DNA from: Epiperipatus broadwayi
Lineage: Eukaryota > Onychophora > Udeonychophora > Euonychophora > Peripatidae
Assembly: GCA_028023455.1 (NCBI GenBank)
Contig: JAQFVV010000036.1
Span: 5,513,576 to 5,577,575 of the forward strand
Direction of reading: 5' to 3'
Length of the DNA: 64,000 nucleotides
In this document: piece after piece, positions 1-10,600 of the stretch
How the letters are laid out: each line of letters opens with the position of its first letter
Position numbering within the stretch: position 1 is the first letter of the stretch
Program-made: the position numbers and the translations under genes
The notes under the pieces: model-generated
Databases searched by the model: none
What the model was told of the DNA's origin: nothing
Seen by the model: only the letters and a program-made list of their open reading frames with translations

Positions 1-184
1 TTCCAAGAGATTGTAAAAGACCCAGAAGGAGACCACATGTAAGATGGATGGATGAAATAAGAAAATATGTAGGGGTGATGTGGAGAAGAGAAGCTAAAGA
101 TCGGAGAAGATGGATTAAACTTGGAGAGACCTTCATCCTGCAGTGGATTGATAATGGTTGATAATGATGATGATGATGATATAT
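1..184 (+). mobile_element. 3' end of an RTE-type LINE, 5'-truncated by window edge
   Basis: Frame 3 reads open from base 3 to a TGA at 159-161, giving a 52-residue C-terminus that contains RWMDEIRKYVGVMWR, then EAKDRRRW and LGETFILQW. This W/R-rich pattern is the usual end of RTE-like (so-called craniofacial development protein 2-like) endonuclease/reverse-transcriptase polyproteins. The stop is followed at once by a short TGATGA repeat, the normal microsatellite tail of these LINEs. The rest of the element lies outside the window. A second copy of the same terminus is at 29920-30076 on the minus strand. Family assignment rests on recalled motif similarity. Confidence 0.75.
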
Positions 185-393
185 ATAAGTAATCACAATT
201 ATAAACGTACATGTAATGTATAAAATTTATCATGTTATAGTAATTCTTATTATAATAATTAAAATGTCATCTAGCAGCTACAGCATTCAACTCTGAATAT
301 AAAAGAAAAAAATTGTCTTTAGTTATGTTCTCTTTGAATATAAATATCATCATGAACAATATTAACCAGAGAGAATTTAATAAAAGTTGGCAA
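185..393. other. AT-rich spacer, nothing recognised
   Basis: No feature supported; sits between the LINE tail and the first R1 fragment. Confidence 0.5.
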
Positions 394-485
394 GTGGTAG
401 GTCATGTGAAAGTCTGTGCTCATATACCCTATATATTACATATATTGATACAGGTATATAATAAGCCTTTATTTCAGTTATTACA
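394..485 (+). repeat. R1 repeat, 3' segment only (direct repeat of 863-948)
   Basis: About 80 bp here match 868-947 almost base for base (shared blocks CATGTGAAAG, GTGCTCATATACCCTATA). The offset is 465 bp and the orientation is the same, so 394-948 reads as one full R1 unit preceded by the tail of another, that is, a partial head-to-tail dimer. The hammerhead part is missing from this upstream piece. Confidence 0.7.
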
Positions 486-540
486 TAGTAGAGAATGTCT
501 GCCCATCCCTTATATGTATTAAATGGATTATGTCCTGTAC

Positions 541-948
541 ATAAGGGGTCAGATTGACTTTAGGTCAACATTGGTGTGACAAAAATCTTGGCACCCACGG
601 TGGCCTTTGAGCATTCCATCATCAGATTTTCAATTGGATGGATGGTTGAAGAGTTTGAGTGTGAAGTGGATTGAAGCCTGTCCATTAAAGTATGAAGATT
701 ATCTATCTTAATATATATCTGAGCACTTATTGCATATATGTGTAGAGATGATAATCTGGACCAACTGATGATTGCTGGTTTAGCATGAAATACATATATT
801 GGTGATTATTTATCTTTTGACATATATGTGTTCAAGTGTATCAGTGATATGAGATAGAGTGGTGGGTCATGTGAAAGCCTGTGCTCATATACCCTATATA
901 TTACATATATTGATATAGATATATAATAAGCCTGTATTTCAGTTATAA
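541..948 (+). repeat. R1 retrozyme-like repeat, copy A
   Basis: Best-preserved R1 copy. It shares long stretches with 46040-46335 and, more diverged, with 8690-9022, 34945-35222 (minus) and 58680-59000 (minus). Shared landmarks in order are GGGGTCAGA, CATCAGATTTT, GAAGCCTGTCCATTAAAG, the hammerhead core, and GTGAAAG(C/T)CTG near the 3' end. No coding capacity is seen. The only structured part is the hammerhead at 750-810. A small non-coding repeat with a self-cleaving motif and dimeric arrangement fits a metazoan retrozyme; this is inference from structure, not from a database match. Confidence 0.7.
750..810 (+). ncRNA. type I hammerhead ribozyme (R1-A)
   Basis: The core is CTGATGA at 765-771 and GAAA at 787-790. 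Stem I is open: GATAATC (750-756) pairs with GATTATT (804-810, one G-U), and ACCAA (760-764) pairs with TTGGT (799-803), leaving TGG as a bulge. Stem II (772-786) is TGCT/AGCA with loop GGTTT but has a T-T mismatch at the base. Stem III is tiny: A-T, T-A, A-T closing a CA loop (790-797). Predicted cleavage follows A798 (a UA site). All invariant core residues are present. The weak first pair of stem II may lower activity. Confidence 0.7.
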
Positions 949-1314
949 AAGTCGGTTTGCTGGTTTGTTATATCTTGTCAAATGCCACAGCTATATATAT
1001 AGAGCATTATTCTAACAACAGTTATTATAAAATGGTAATTTTCAGCATCACACATATTGTGTGTGTGAAACAAACATAAGTAGTATCAGATCTCCAAAGT
1101 ACGTTGTATAATTTTCAACAACAATTTATCAGTTACCATATAGCAAAAAAAAAAAAAAAATTGAACCAATCATTATAGGTCATAAGTTGACTTAACCAAT
1201 TTTATTTCAAGATCAATCTGAATTCAATACAGTAACTCCATTTATTATTTAAAAGTCATTAGTGAGATTCATTTGATGTTACATTTTATTAATTCAGAAT
1301 CTTATTTCAATAAT
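949..1314. other. AT-rich spacer
   Basis: Contains an (A)17 run near 1145 and no recognisable gene or repeat. Confidence 0.5.
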
Positions 1315-1651
1315 GCCTATAGCAGGGGTTCCCAACTCTATGCCCGTGGGCATCATGGCGCCCGCAAACCATTTTACGTGTGCCTGCCACTATCCAAACA
1401 CGATAAAAATTATTTATCTGATACAAATAAATTTAATTTTTAAGATTTCTTATAAATTATTGTATTATTATTATAATAAAATTGTAGGTCATACTATACT
1501 TTTACAGTGTAAAAGAGTCTATTATTTTACTCTATTATTAACAATATCCAACTATAAATTTACATTGAAAAAATAAATGGTGTCCGCCACCTGGCCGGTA
1601 TTATAAAATGTACTCTTAAGTGCAAAAAGGTTGGGGACCTCTGGCCTATAG
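1315..1651. mobile_element. hAT-type MITE with perfect 8-bp target duplication
   Basis: The element spans 1323-1643 (321 bp). Its ends are CAGGGGTTCCCAAC and the near-inverse GTTGGGGACCTCTG, typical of non-autonomous hAT elements. It is flanked by identical 8-bp duplications GCCTATAG at 1315-1322 and 1644-1651, the hAT target-site length. The interior is AT-rich and non-coding apart from GC-rich subterminal parts (GCCCGTGGGCATCATGGCGC). The small open frames over it are incidental. Perfect duplications suggest a fairly recent insertion. Confidence 0.9.
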
Positions 1652-2403
1652 CATCTATGTTCATTTACTGACAAGTATATTTTTTTTCTAAAAAACTGTG
1701 TGATCAAAATAATTTTAAAATAGGTAATAAACAAATACTATCATTGTACATTTTTAAACGAATTAAAGTTATTTCAAATCTCCTAACTATGCTCTATGGT
1801 TATTTATAATATTTTATAAGTTATCACATAAAAATTGAGCTATCCCTGCAGGAGCATATTTCAGAATAAAGTAATCTTATTCACCTGCTATGAGAGAAGT
1901 CTAATCCATCATTAATATAACAATTTCATTTTTTTATTTAAATACTGCTACCAATTAAAAATCGAATCTTTATTTTAGTGGTCTTATTTCAATATTGCCT
2001 ATTGTGCCAAAGATAGACTCACGGATGAAGTAGAGCTATCTAATGCTTATTTTTACGAGCATCTAATTGGACATTTTTTTCTGTTTAAATAAAATAAAGA
2101 AATTGAGCAGTGCATGAAATTAGTGCCTTCTTCAATAAGTTTGCAATAAAAACTATAGCTTTTATAAACACATATAGATAAAAACTATCGTTTAACTTTT
2201 TGCAAAAGATGCTATTCCTATTGTTACTTATTTACAATGACCACGAAGATTTGAACTCAAACTTAGTCTTTTTCAATGAACTTGAAGTTTTTCCTCAGTA
2301 AAGACCTACAGTCAATGATCCAATATTACTCAGTAAATGGATATTTTATAATTCTTTGCTAGAATGTAAAACAAGGATATGAAATTGTGAACTTTTACTA
2401 CTC
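1652..2403. other. AT-rich DNA, nothing recognised
   Basis: No open frame, repeat or RNA motif that I can support. Confidence 0.5.
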
Positions 2404-2546
2404 AACTACTAGTAAGTCACCAAGCGTTGTTAGCCAAGAGGTCAGCGCAGCTGCCTTGCAAGCAAGCAGTTGGTTGCAGACGGTTATTGCGGGTTCGCCT
2501 CCCAGCAGATGCTATGACATATGAAAAAAAAAACTACTAACAAGTC
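2404..2546 (+). mobile_element. tRNA-derived SINE, copy S1
   Basis: The head resembles a tRNA A box (TTAGCCAAGAGGTCAGCG) and a B box follows (GGGTTCGCCTCCC). The element ends GATGCTATGACATATG plus an A-run at about 2533. Imperfect 15-bp target duplications AACTACTAGTAAGTC / AACTACTAACAAGTC flank it. Sister copies are at 28397, 33493, 51152 and 53001. The class II-like (Leu/Ser) spacing with an extra arm is suggestive only. Transcription would be by Pol III from the internal boxes. Confidence 0.85.
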
Positions 2547-2607
2547 TTAATTATAAATTTTATTAAACGCACATTATTATTTAAGTAATATTTACTAAGG
2601 CTGTAAT

Positions 2608-2778
2608 CTTTAGGAATAAGCGTCTGAAAAATTTGAAGGTAGGGACCTCTACAGGTCTTAGCCACGAGCTTTCACTAGGAACAAAAAAGGGTTTCCTTCT
2701 TTTCTTCCTAGCGAAAGCTTGTGGCTAAGACCTGTAGAGGTTCCTACCTTCGAATTTTTCAGACGCTTATTCCTAAAG
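2608..2778. repeat. foldback hairpin element
   Basis: About 75-bp arms (2608-2682 and 2705-2778) are near-perfect inverted copies (CTTTAGGAATAAGCGTC against GACGCTTATTCCTAAAG) separated by about 22 bp. The sequence TAACAAGTCTTA occurs on both flanks (about 2539 and 2780), but the left one overlaps the SINE duplication, so it is weak evidence of a target duplication. Non-coding; could be a hairpin MITE or an inverted duplication. Confidence 0.75.
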
Positions 2779-3544
2779 GTAACAAGTCTTATAAATTGTT
2801 TTTTTCTTTCAGTGCTTTTCTACAAGGGAGTGCTGAAATAGAGTATTTAAAGAGCTCTTTTTTTAAATAATAAAAATATAATTACTAATTGATTAACATC
2901 ATTTATTATCTGCGGTGATGCACTGTTTTCTAGCAATTCAAATTATTTCGATAATTTATGTTTACATTAACTATGATCATATATAATATATCCTAAATAA
3001 TTTTGGATATTATTTATGTTCAAACAAAAAAGTAAAACAATTTATAATAGATTATTAAGTTGTCTTTAACTAGACCAACTGTTTTGCAATCTGTTTCAAT
3101 AAAAATACACGAAAAACAAATAACTTGGTAATTAGAATTTATTTTCTGTAATGCGAATACCAATACAATAAATAGCATGTCTTTTTATTTTCGGTTCTAA
3201 TTACAGTTTAAATTCAATACTAGAAATCGATTGTCATTTTAAATATTAAAAAAATAAAATAAATTTATTATAATTATCAATGATAATAAAATACTATATA
3301 GAGTATACAAATAATCCCAACAAAGTCAGCCACTGAAAATCAGTATCCAAGAAACGAGACCTTTTTTTTTCCATAAATGATGACAATAATTGGTATAATA
3401 AGAAAAAACAATCAAGGTCTAATATTATGTATGAATCATCAAAAACCACTACAAAAATACATTAGCAATACAGCAACTCAAAATAAGCAGTAAAAATAAC
3501 AAATACTATAAATCAATCTTAAACTAAGTTTTTGTCCTTCTGAT
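2779..3544. other. AT-rich DNA; probable 3' UTR/downstream region of the minus-strand exon in its right part
   Basis: Several minus-strand AATAAA matches (for example TTTATT at 3138-3143 and 3184-3189 on the plus strand) could serve as polyadenylation signals for the exon at 3545-3678. None is decisive. Confidence 0.35.
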
Positions 3545-3678
3545 TTAATAGTGCCGGTGGCTTTTTGGTGGATTATAAGGTGGAGTAAATGTTGGGTGAA
3601 AGTCATATTCATGGTGGCTAGAAGACAAGTGCTTGCTTTCTGGTGAAGCTGACACAATGAATTCTTTGCTGCCAAACA
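3545..3678 (-). CDS. candidate 3'-terminal coding exon of an unidentified host gene
   Basis: On the minus strand a good acceptor (TTATTTATTTTTCAG) ends at 3679. The exon then reads two bases of a split codon followed by 43 codons and a TAA (3547-3545). The peptide begins FGSKEFIVSASPES and ends FTPPYNPPKSHRHY. It has a Ser/His-rich stretch and a PPY motif of the kind bound by WW domains, as in cytoplasmic tails. Codon composition is richer in C and G than its surroundings, and no transposon motif is seen. The gene is not recognised. Upstream exons would lie at higher coordinates beyond a long intron; none is identified with confidence. It could still be a chance open frame of 44 codons. Confidence 0.45.
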
Positions 3679-3889
3679 CTGAAAAATAAATAAATTCAAT
3701 ATATACATATTCATTTTCCAAAAATAATCTAATTATATATATATATGATAATCAAAACAAGTTATAAATTTTGTAACTTGCCTTTAAGCTTGCATTTTAT
3801 GATCACTAGATGGAGCTTACCAATCAGCTCCAAACAAGCTTTGTTTACATAAATGCCGAAAAAGATAGAATTCAAAATCTCTATTGTTG

Positions 3890-4010
3890 TCACCCACCTC
3901 CAGACCAATTGATTTCAAGCTTATTGGCTTACATCAGTGAAGGGCTGAGAGACTAGACTCTAGACCAGTTGGTTTCAAACTTATTGGCTCATGTCAGTGA
4001 AGGACTGGGA
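3890..4010 (-). ncRNA. two tandem hammerhead-like motifs with CTGANGT-type core
   Basis: Read on the minus strand, two 61-bp-spaced copies carry CTGATGT (revcomp of 3931-3937) and CTGACAT, each followed by stem II (AAGC/GCTT in the better copy) and GAAA. The better stem III is the self-complementary ACC/GGT type, followed by GTC. Stem I inner pairs fit CCTTCA/TGGAGG. The hammerhead A9 is replaced by T in the first copy and the second is more decayed, so activity is doubtful. Confidence 0.45.
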
Positions 4011-4046
4011 GACTAGAAATTAGACCTAATTTTTTAGTTTCTAGTC

Positions 4047-4105
4047 TCTCAGCCCTCACTGATGTGAGCGAATAAGCTTGAAACCAATTGGTCTGGAGGT
4101 GGGTG
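4047..4105 (+). ncRNA. hammerhead-like motif, CTGATGT core (RZ-A right arm)
   Basis: CTGATGT at 4059-4065, stem II GAGC/GCTT with a GAATAA loop, GAAA at 4080-4083, stem III ACC-AATT-GGT, and cleavage triplet GTC ending at 4093. The fold matches a type I hammerhead except that the invariant A9 is T. RZ-B copies carry the same T, so it is probably a subfamily trait rather than a private mutation. Confidence 0.45.
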
Positions 4106-4208
4106 ACAATAGAGATTTTGAATTCCATCTCTTTCGGTGTTTATCTAAACAAAACTTGTTTGGAGCTGATTGGTAGGCTCCATCTAGTGATTATATATAT
4201 ATATATAT

Positions 4209-5440
4209 TGTATTATATGACTCATTTCAAACACACAGATATATTATTTAATTAAAAAAAATTTTTTTCTTTTATATATATATAGAGATTTATGTGTGTA
4301 TTTATTATTATATAGTCTATATAAATAGTTAATGAATAAGCAGTTGTAAAGAGAGAAGGTAATAATATTTAATTTTATTTATTATATTTTCTTATTAAAT
4401 AATGTGTTAAATTATTTAACATATATTCTTATTAAACGAAGTAGATCAGAACGAAAGTGTAAAATAAAGCGATCAAGATTAGTAGATTAGGATGTAAAAA
4501 TGTACATGTGTGAGTATGAATGTTTAAACATAAAACATTTTTACACCTATTTCTAGTGACTATAGATTGCCAGCTTTATTATTTGTGTTATCTGTATCTA
4601 AGATTATTTTGGAAAAGAGGTGCTTTGATGGAATAAAACGTGATTATTAATTTTCTTGTAAAATTGTGACAGACAGTTAAACTTGTGAAGCTTTGATCTT
4701 TTATCTCAAGATAAGATTTCCAGGTGGTCCTTTTCTTTGATCAAAGATTCGGAATATAAACGAATGAAACAATATTTAGTGGTCAGTTTTTTCAATATTA
4801 TTAAGGAAGAGATGTAGGCTGTCAGTTTTTTTTTTTCAAAATATCTTTTAGAGAGGAGAAGCAGTTCAATTTTTGAATTAGAAATGAGTGAAACAATGGT
4901 TATTGAATGGAAATCATTTAATAATATTAACGAAATAGGCAATCATTTTAGACTGAAAGGAAATGAGCAGTATTCATTTTTTTAAAAGTATGAGTTATTG
5001 ATTTTTTCTCTCTCTCTAAAAAAAAAAAATCTAAGAGAAGAAAAAAATGACTTGTTTTAAAGTCAGTATAGATGGAAATGTGCATATATATAAGTAATTC
5101 CCAGCAAGATTAACAAAAAGAAATGGAACAAGATTGAATCTCTTGGAGGAAGTTATTGACAGTTCTATAAAATGATATTAATATATTTTGCTGTGCATAA
5201 TACAATGAATTTTCATAGCTAAAACCATTGTTTCTGCTTCCTGGAATCTTACAGAATGGGTTAGCTCACTGATCTATCTGTGGACTCATATACCAGTCCA
5301 TAGTAACCAAAAGAATGGACAAATTTAAAGCATCACAAACATAATCTAATCATCATCTTGGACAAGAGAAGAAGAAAGGAAAGATAAATAAAAGCCATAT
5401 ATATAGCCAAATTTGATGAAGCTATGAATCAAATTTTTGT
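4209..5440. other. AT-rich DNA with loose periodicity, no gene
   Basis: From about 4780 onward it holds loosely repeated GAAATGAG and TTTTTTCAAA-type blocks that may be the decayed start of the array at 5441-5730. No coding frame supported. Confidence 0.35.
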
Positions 5441-5730
5441 TAAAGCTTTCCTCAGTCAGCTAAAGTGTCTACAATGATTTTTTTTAAATGGAAGAGACAG
5501 GCAAATCCACCAGTTTATACTTATCTAAAGGTATTTGTAATAACTCTTTTTTTAAATGGTAGAAGCAAGCCAGCCAATGAATTCAGCGTTATCAAAAGTA
5601 TCAACAATGAATCATTTTAAAATTGTGGAAATAAGCAAGTTAATTAATTCATGTTTATATAAGAAGATATCTACCAGAACTGTTTTTTTTTAAATGGAGC
5701 AAATCAACTTATTGAAGCTATACATGAGAC
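5441..5730 (+). repeat. degenerate tandem repeat, about 68-bp period
   Basis: Four decayed units share a T-run followed by TAAATGG(A/T)AGA and a preceding CTACAATGA/ATAACTC/CAACAATGAA block, near 5468, 5537, 5606 and 5671. Spacing is 65-69 bp. Homology is weak but regular. Confidence 0.4.
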
Positions 5731-7250
5731 AAGCAGTCTGAAAATTCAAACTTGAGACATTTATAGGAAGTGAAAATAATCAGGTAACTATGAACTTTCA
5801 TTAACAGATCTTTTATTCTTACTTATTAAAAGTAAACATTAATTTATTGGTCAGGGCATTTTTTTCTTTTGATACAGAAACATTAGAGGCTTGTTTAATG
5901 ATAGTTATTCTCAATATCACATAACATAACACAAACACAAAATAAATCTTTAAACTTACATTTTCATAATTTTTTTATTTTTTTAAATTACATATTGTAA
6001 TATTGAAATGTTTTTTTATTGTGCTTCATTTATTATGATAATGAGCAACCTATAAATATATGCATTTATAATGTTTTTTTTATCTTGTTGCATATTAAAT
6101 TGATATAATGTATTTTATTTTATTTTGCTCAAGGTTGCAAGAATAATTTTTTTATATATGTGATTTATGTCTTAATCTTCAATATAAGGGAACATATTTT
6201 AAAAATATATGTTGACATATCACAGGGTGTATGTGCATGTGTAACTGCTTATACAAACACGTCAAAGGAATAGGTAATGCATAGTTTGTTTAAATATGGT
6301 AAATTGAAGAGCCAGGCTCACATTTGAATGGAAGTGAAATAAAACACACAAGTTACATATGAAATTTATTTTTATGATATAATAAGTTAGGAAAGTCTTA
6401 AGTAAGCATTCAATGAAATATATTTTTTTAAAATGTCATTTTAAGCCAGCTTATTTATATATCTAAAATGACAAACTTGTATATAAAATTATGTATTAAT
6501 TCTATATTTAATTAATGTAATAATAAGTCATTTATCTAATTAGTAAATTTGATTTTAAAAAAATACAAAGAAGGAAGAGTAGTATTAATAAATATAATTA
6601 TATATCTTAATTGGTTTCCGAGTTATTATTGCTGATATAATCATATGTTGTCTTCTCTTAATTCTATAATTTTAATTGATCATCACCATTCATAAATATT
6701 GAACAATCACTTGCAAATGTTAAGCAAGCGTTTGAAAAAAAATGTTAAGCAAGCTAGAATATGGATTCACATTTAAGTATTTAAGGATTATGCTTGATAA
6801 TAACCAAGTTTTAATAATTATAGTTCAATAATAGAAAGCTAAAATTATGTTATGCCCATGAGTTTTTATCATCCTCATCAAAGATGGATATCATGTTATT
6901 GAATAAATCACTGTTCAAATAATACTATACAGGAGTTATGATCACCATCATCATTGATTAAATAAATTATAATCAGTAAATCTAATGTTTAACATAATTG
7001 ATATATTTAGTAAATAGGGGTTTATAGAAAGTTGAATATCATGTGGAAAGAGGCGTGATGATCAGTCATCATCACTAGTATTATTGAATCTTAATTTTAA
7101 CTATAAAAGTATTTTAGTAAATAACCATAAACTTATATAAATGCTAGTGAATGTAATATTTAAATCCCATTTTGATAAGGGATGATTTTTAAAAGTGCTT
7201 ATGAGTTTATAAAGATAAATTTATTGTTGTGAGTTCATTATAAAGCTATG
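5731..7250. other. AT-rich DNA, nothing recognised
   Basis: Long stretches of A/T with short direct repeats such as GTTAAGCAAGC near 6719 and 6744. No coding frame, RNA or transposon boundary supported. Confidence 0.5.
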
Positions 7251-7253
7251 GCT

Positions 7254-7323
7254 GATATCATCATCATCACTATTATTATCATCATCATCATTATTATTAT
7301 TATCATCATCACTATCATCTTTA
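7254..7323. repeat. (ATC/ATT)n compound microsatellite
   Basis: Interspersed ATC and ATT triplets over about 70 bp. RTE-type LINEs in this window end in TGATGA repeats, so this could mark a very old LINE tail on the minus strand, but no coding residue remains beside it. Confidence 0.8.
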
Positions 7324-8689
7324 TATTGTGATAAATAATTAAGTTAAGTAACTAGTTTCATGGCCAGCCGCTTAAGTAATGGTCTTCACTATGTTTATTT
7401 GGAAGCCACTAATAAGAGTATTTTTTTGCATCTATTCATCAATATACATAAAATGAGCTAGTAATATTTATAAGAGTCTTTGATCTATATAAATTTTGGT
7501 GATATGGGGATCTTATGATTTTATTGACATGAGTAAAATATAAGTGTTATTTTTTTCATTAGTCATCCAAGTCATGTGTGATAAAAATGTACCAAATGAG
7601 TTTGAACTCAGTACACTCTAAACAGATATTTATCTAGATTTAAAACAATCTAGTGGCACTCGTGGGAAAACACATGTACTTAGCTAAACTGAATAAAAAG
7701 TGATTTAATCCCTTTCCAACTTAATGATATTAAGTTTATATGATAATACTATACATTGTTATAAATAGCACCAGTGTGTGCATGTGACCGTGAATGGTAG
7801 TATATACAGGAAAAGAGGAATGAGAAGGATTCTTGGTTAAAAGAACCTAGTATTGGAGATAAGTGAAATGCACTCCAGGGATCTGATAGTGGGTAATTTT
7901 ATTCAGTTGCTATATTTAATATTATTTTATTTGATGACAATGACCAGTATGTTTTATTGTTCAAATGACTTCCCCAATATCTAAATATTTTAAATCTTTA
8001 ATGATGACAGTTTTAATTTTCATTTGGTTATTTTATATGGAAAAATGAGATAATTTATTTATTTCATTATTAGCGTGACAGAATTAATGTATAGGATAGT
8101 TGCAATCGGGCTATAATGTTATATTTAATTAATTAGAAATAGACACCCAAATAGAGCATGATATGCATGTATTCTTATTTATATGTTAGCGTCATCCTTA
8201 TTTAATTATAAATTGTATTATAGCTAACACAGTAAATTCATTTTTCATTTAATTTTACTTGGTTACAAATGATGAACTGCTGGAGCATATCATATATCCT
8301 GTTCAGGGTTTAGTTATTGAATTATAGCAACTATCATTTTATCATTCATCAACATATAGGTTATAATCAGTTATAAAGTAACAGCCTTTTAAAAGCCTTT
8401 TTATCATTCATCATTACAAATGGTGCAGATTATAGACATATTTTAATAATTAATAATTCTTTTTGTTTTTTATTTTATCTGTTACAATATATATGCATAT
8501 AAGAAATATCACATTAGGTACTATAATTGCTTTCAGCAGCATTACATGTTTAGTCCAAAGTTACAAATTAAGGGACCTTGATGTGGTTTGGAACTTTGCA
8601 ACATACAGATAATGCTAATATAAAGTTTAATTATAGATGTATATATTTAATTCCAATACAGCTTTATGCATATTATAATTTCATATATG
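7324..8689. other. AT-rich DNA, nothing recognised
   Basis: No supported gene or repeat boundary. Confidence 0.5.
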
Positions 8690-9022
8690 TGCATGAGGGG
8701 TCAGAGTTATTTAAAGTCAACATGGGTATGACAATAATATTGGCATCAACAAGAGTCTTGAGCATTTGATCATCAGATTTTTAATAATATGGATAGCTGA
8801 AAAGTTGAAGAGTGAAAAAGATTCATTAAAGTTTGAAGATTTTCTAGCTTAATATAAACTGAGCATTGATTATATACATGTGTGGGAGATGATGATCTGT
8901 ATCAACTAATGAGTACCTACTCAGCATAAAATAGCTATTTTGGAAATCATATATCTTTTTTACATTATGTGGTCATGTGTATTGGTTGTATAAAATGAAG
9001 TGGAGAGCTGTAGGATGTTTGA
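8690..9022 (+). repeat. R1 retrozyme-like repeat, copy B (diverged)
   Basis: Aligns with R1-A from GAGGGGTCAGA through ATTAAAGT(T/A)TGAAGAT to GAAAGTCT. The hammerhead region (about 8888-8960) has lost function: the core reads CTAATGA (G5 changed), and AAAA stands where GAAA is expected. Stem I pairing is partly kept. Confidence 0.6.
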
Positions 9023-9276
9023 AAGTCTAAATTCAAATTCTTTCTAATTACATTAAGTTTACAATAGATATTTATATTATATATAGATAGATAAGTTTTT
9101 ATATATAAATAAAATTGTTCCATGTGATCACCTGAAAAATGAAGTTGTTTCAAAATGCAAGCATAATGAAATAAGATAGTCTGTCTTTCTGCACCCATGT
9201 ATGAATGTAATAAAGTTGAGTTGAGATGAGGGATACACTGGTAAAAAACAAAAATCTTGAATATATATAAAATATC

Positions 9277-9600
9277 ATGCTCTGCATTATACTTGTAGTG
9301 TATTTTATCTATAGCAAGCGATATATATATATACTGAACCAGGTGGGAGAAGATCGCTATGACAAATTTTTAAAAATCTCGATCAACTTTGGCTGCACTT
9401 TCACTATTGCAGAAAACGGGCCCTACAAGCAGAGAAATCTAATACAGAAAGTGAATAATACCAACAGCATCTATAACCAGGCTGAGGCCATATAGAGCAT
9501 AATCTGCAGCCACATTTCCAGGCTACAGAACTTCTTGGCTGCTAAATTCAAACCCCTGCCATCCAAAGCATTTTATTTGTTTCTAGGTTAATCCTCAGGC
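9277..9600 (+). pseudogene. coding-like remnant, unidentified
   Basis: Locally GC-richer than its surroundings. The frame of 9277-9495 reads through KFLKISINFGCTFTIAENGP and NSIYNQAEAI to a TAG, then continues open (SIICSHISRLQNFLAAKF) to about 9590. A single internal stop in an otherwise readable stretch suggests a decayed coding fragment from a gene or transposon. I recognise no family on either strand. Confidence 0.25.
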
Positions 9601-9694
9601 ACCAGCTAATCATAAGTTATAATTAGCATGCTTAGATGATAGGTATATAATTTAGCACTTGGCCAATCCTTATCTAACTCTGTTATTTAAGTAT

Positions 9695-9762
9695 GAGGGA
9701 GAATAACTATAATATATTGCATAATAGTTAGGGAGAATAACTATAATATATTGCATAATACT
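9695..9762 (+). repeat. 34-bp tandem duplication
   Basis: GGGAGAATAACTATAATATA and the following bases occur twice, at 9697 and 9731, identical apart from the edges. Looks recent; no function inferred. Confidence 0.85.
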
Positions 9763-10379
9763 TACATTTAACTATAGAATATCTATTAGTGGCATAATTA
9801 TCAAAGAAAACAAACCAAACAATAATTAGCAAACAAACCCTTCTAGTCAAAAACATGGTAATAAAACATTATAATAAAGAGCATTGTAAGTTCATTTAAA
9901 CACAATTCTAGTTAAAATATATAATAATCAAAAATACTATAACAAATATTTAAATCTAAATATATACACACACACATTCTAATATAAATTCATTATTCGA
10001 TGGAAAACTTTAAAATACATTATGAAAAAATTAATTATGCATGCACATGTCAGGGTTCATTCTATATAATGACTTATAGTAGACACTTAAAAGATTGCTA
10101 CATCAACGTTTAACAAAGTCTTTTATTTGAACTCAATCAGTTTATAAATGGGAATAAGGAAATTCATTGATACCTAGGATTTTGCACTTTACACTTTTAA
10201 TGATACAACTTCTTTTTTTATTCTATCATATTGATCACCAACTGATTGGTTTTTTGGACTCCACTAATAGTTTTGGCTTCTGCCTAACTTTCTATGTTCA
10301 TTGAGATAGATATTCCTTGACTGTTCAGATTATTAAGTGGGCACGAATTCTATATAGATGGCTTCTGATGTTCTGGAGG
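9763..10379. other. AT-rich DNA, nothing recognised
   Basis: Contains a short (CA)n/(TA)n patch near 9960. No gene supported. Confidence 0.5.
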
Positions 10380-10600
10380 ACCAGAACTGAAGACAAGCCA
10401 CATACTCTGGTAATTTTTTAGCACTGCGTGATGTTAGATAGTTCTTTTGTAAATGTGAAGACACCTACTCGCATGCTGGGGATGTCGCCATCTTCTCTTC
10501 TCTGGAAACTCTTCCACAATAGTAATATGAATACACTCTTGAATATACTCTTAATCTTAATGATTACTATGTATGAATCTGAATGAAGATGGAACTGCAA
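10380..10600 (-). other. GC-richer patch, possible 5' exon or decayed coding sequence
   Basis: On the minus strand a well-placed start context (AAGATGGCG) at about 10490 opens MATSPACE, then a stop 3 bases before a GT. A longer overlapping frame of 60 codons also exists. Neither is recognisable, and no splice donor of good quality follows. I keep it only as a patch unlike its AT-rich surroundings. Confidence 0.15.

Larger units (their letters stand above)
3736..4208. repeat. RZ-A: foldback hammerhead-type element between (TA)n tracts
   Basis: Arms at about 3801-3960 and 4040-4190 are inverted copies (TTTATGATCACTAGATGGAG near one end against CTCCATCTAGTGAT at the other). The left arm also holds two direct 61-bp copies of the hammerhead-like block. 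Short (TA)n tracts lie immediately outside both ends (about 3736-3748 and 4191-4208). It shares the terminal TTTATGATCACTAGATGGAG and the core block with RZ-B at 16148-17356. Non-coding. Confidence 0.75.

Noticed and set aside
2424-2533. tRNA gene
   Set aside because: The A and B boxes belong to a SINE: no acceptor-stem pairing, an A-tail, target duplications, and four sister copies.
2640-2780. Hammerhead in the 2608 foldback (GAAAGC and CTGTAGA are present)
   Set aside because: CTGTAGA breaks the CTGANGA core and no stem II/GAAA order can be made.
4706-4942. 78-codon minus-strand open frame
   Set aside because: Low-complexity AT-rich translation (Leu/Ile/Ser/Lys), no start context or homology seen.
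7254-7323. CRISPR-like or regulatory array
   Set aside because: Simple triplet microsatellite; the window is eukaryotic and has no spacer-repeat structure.
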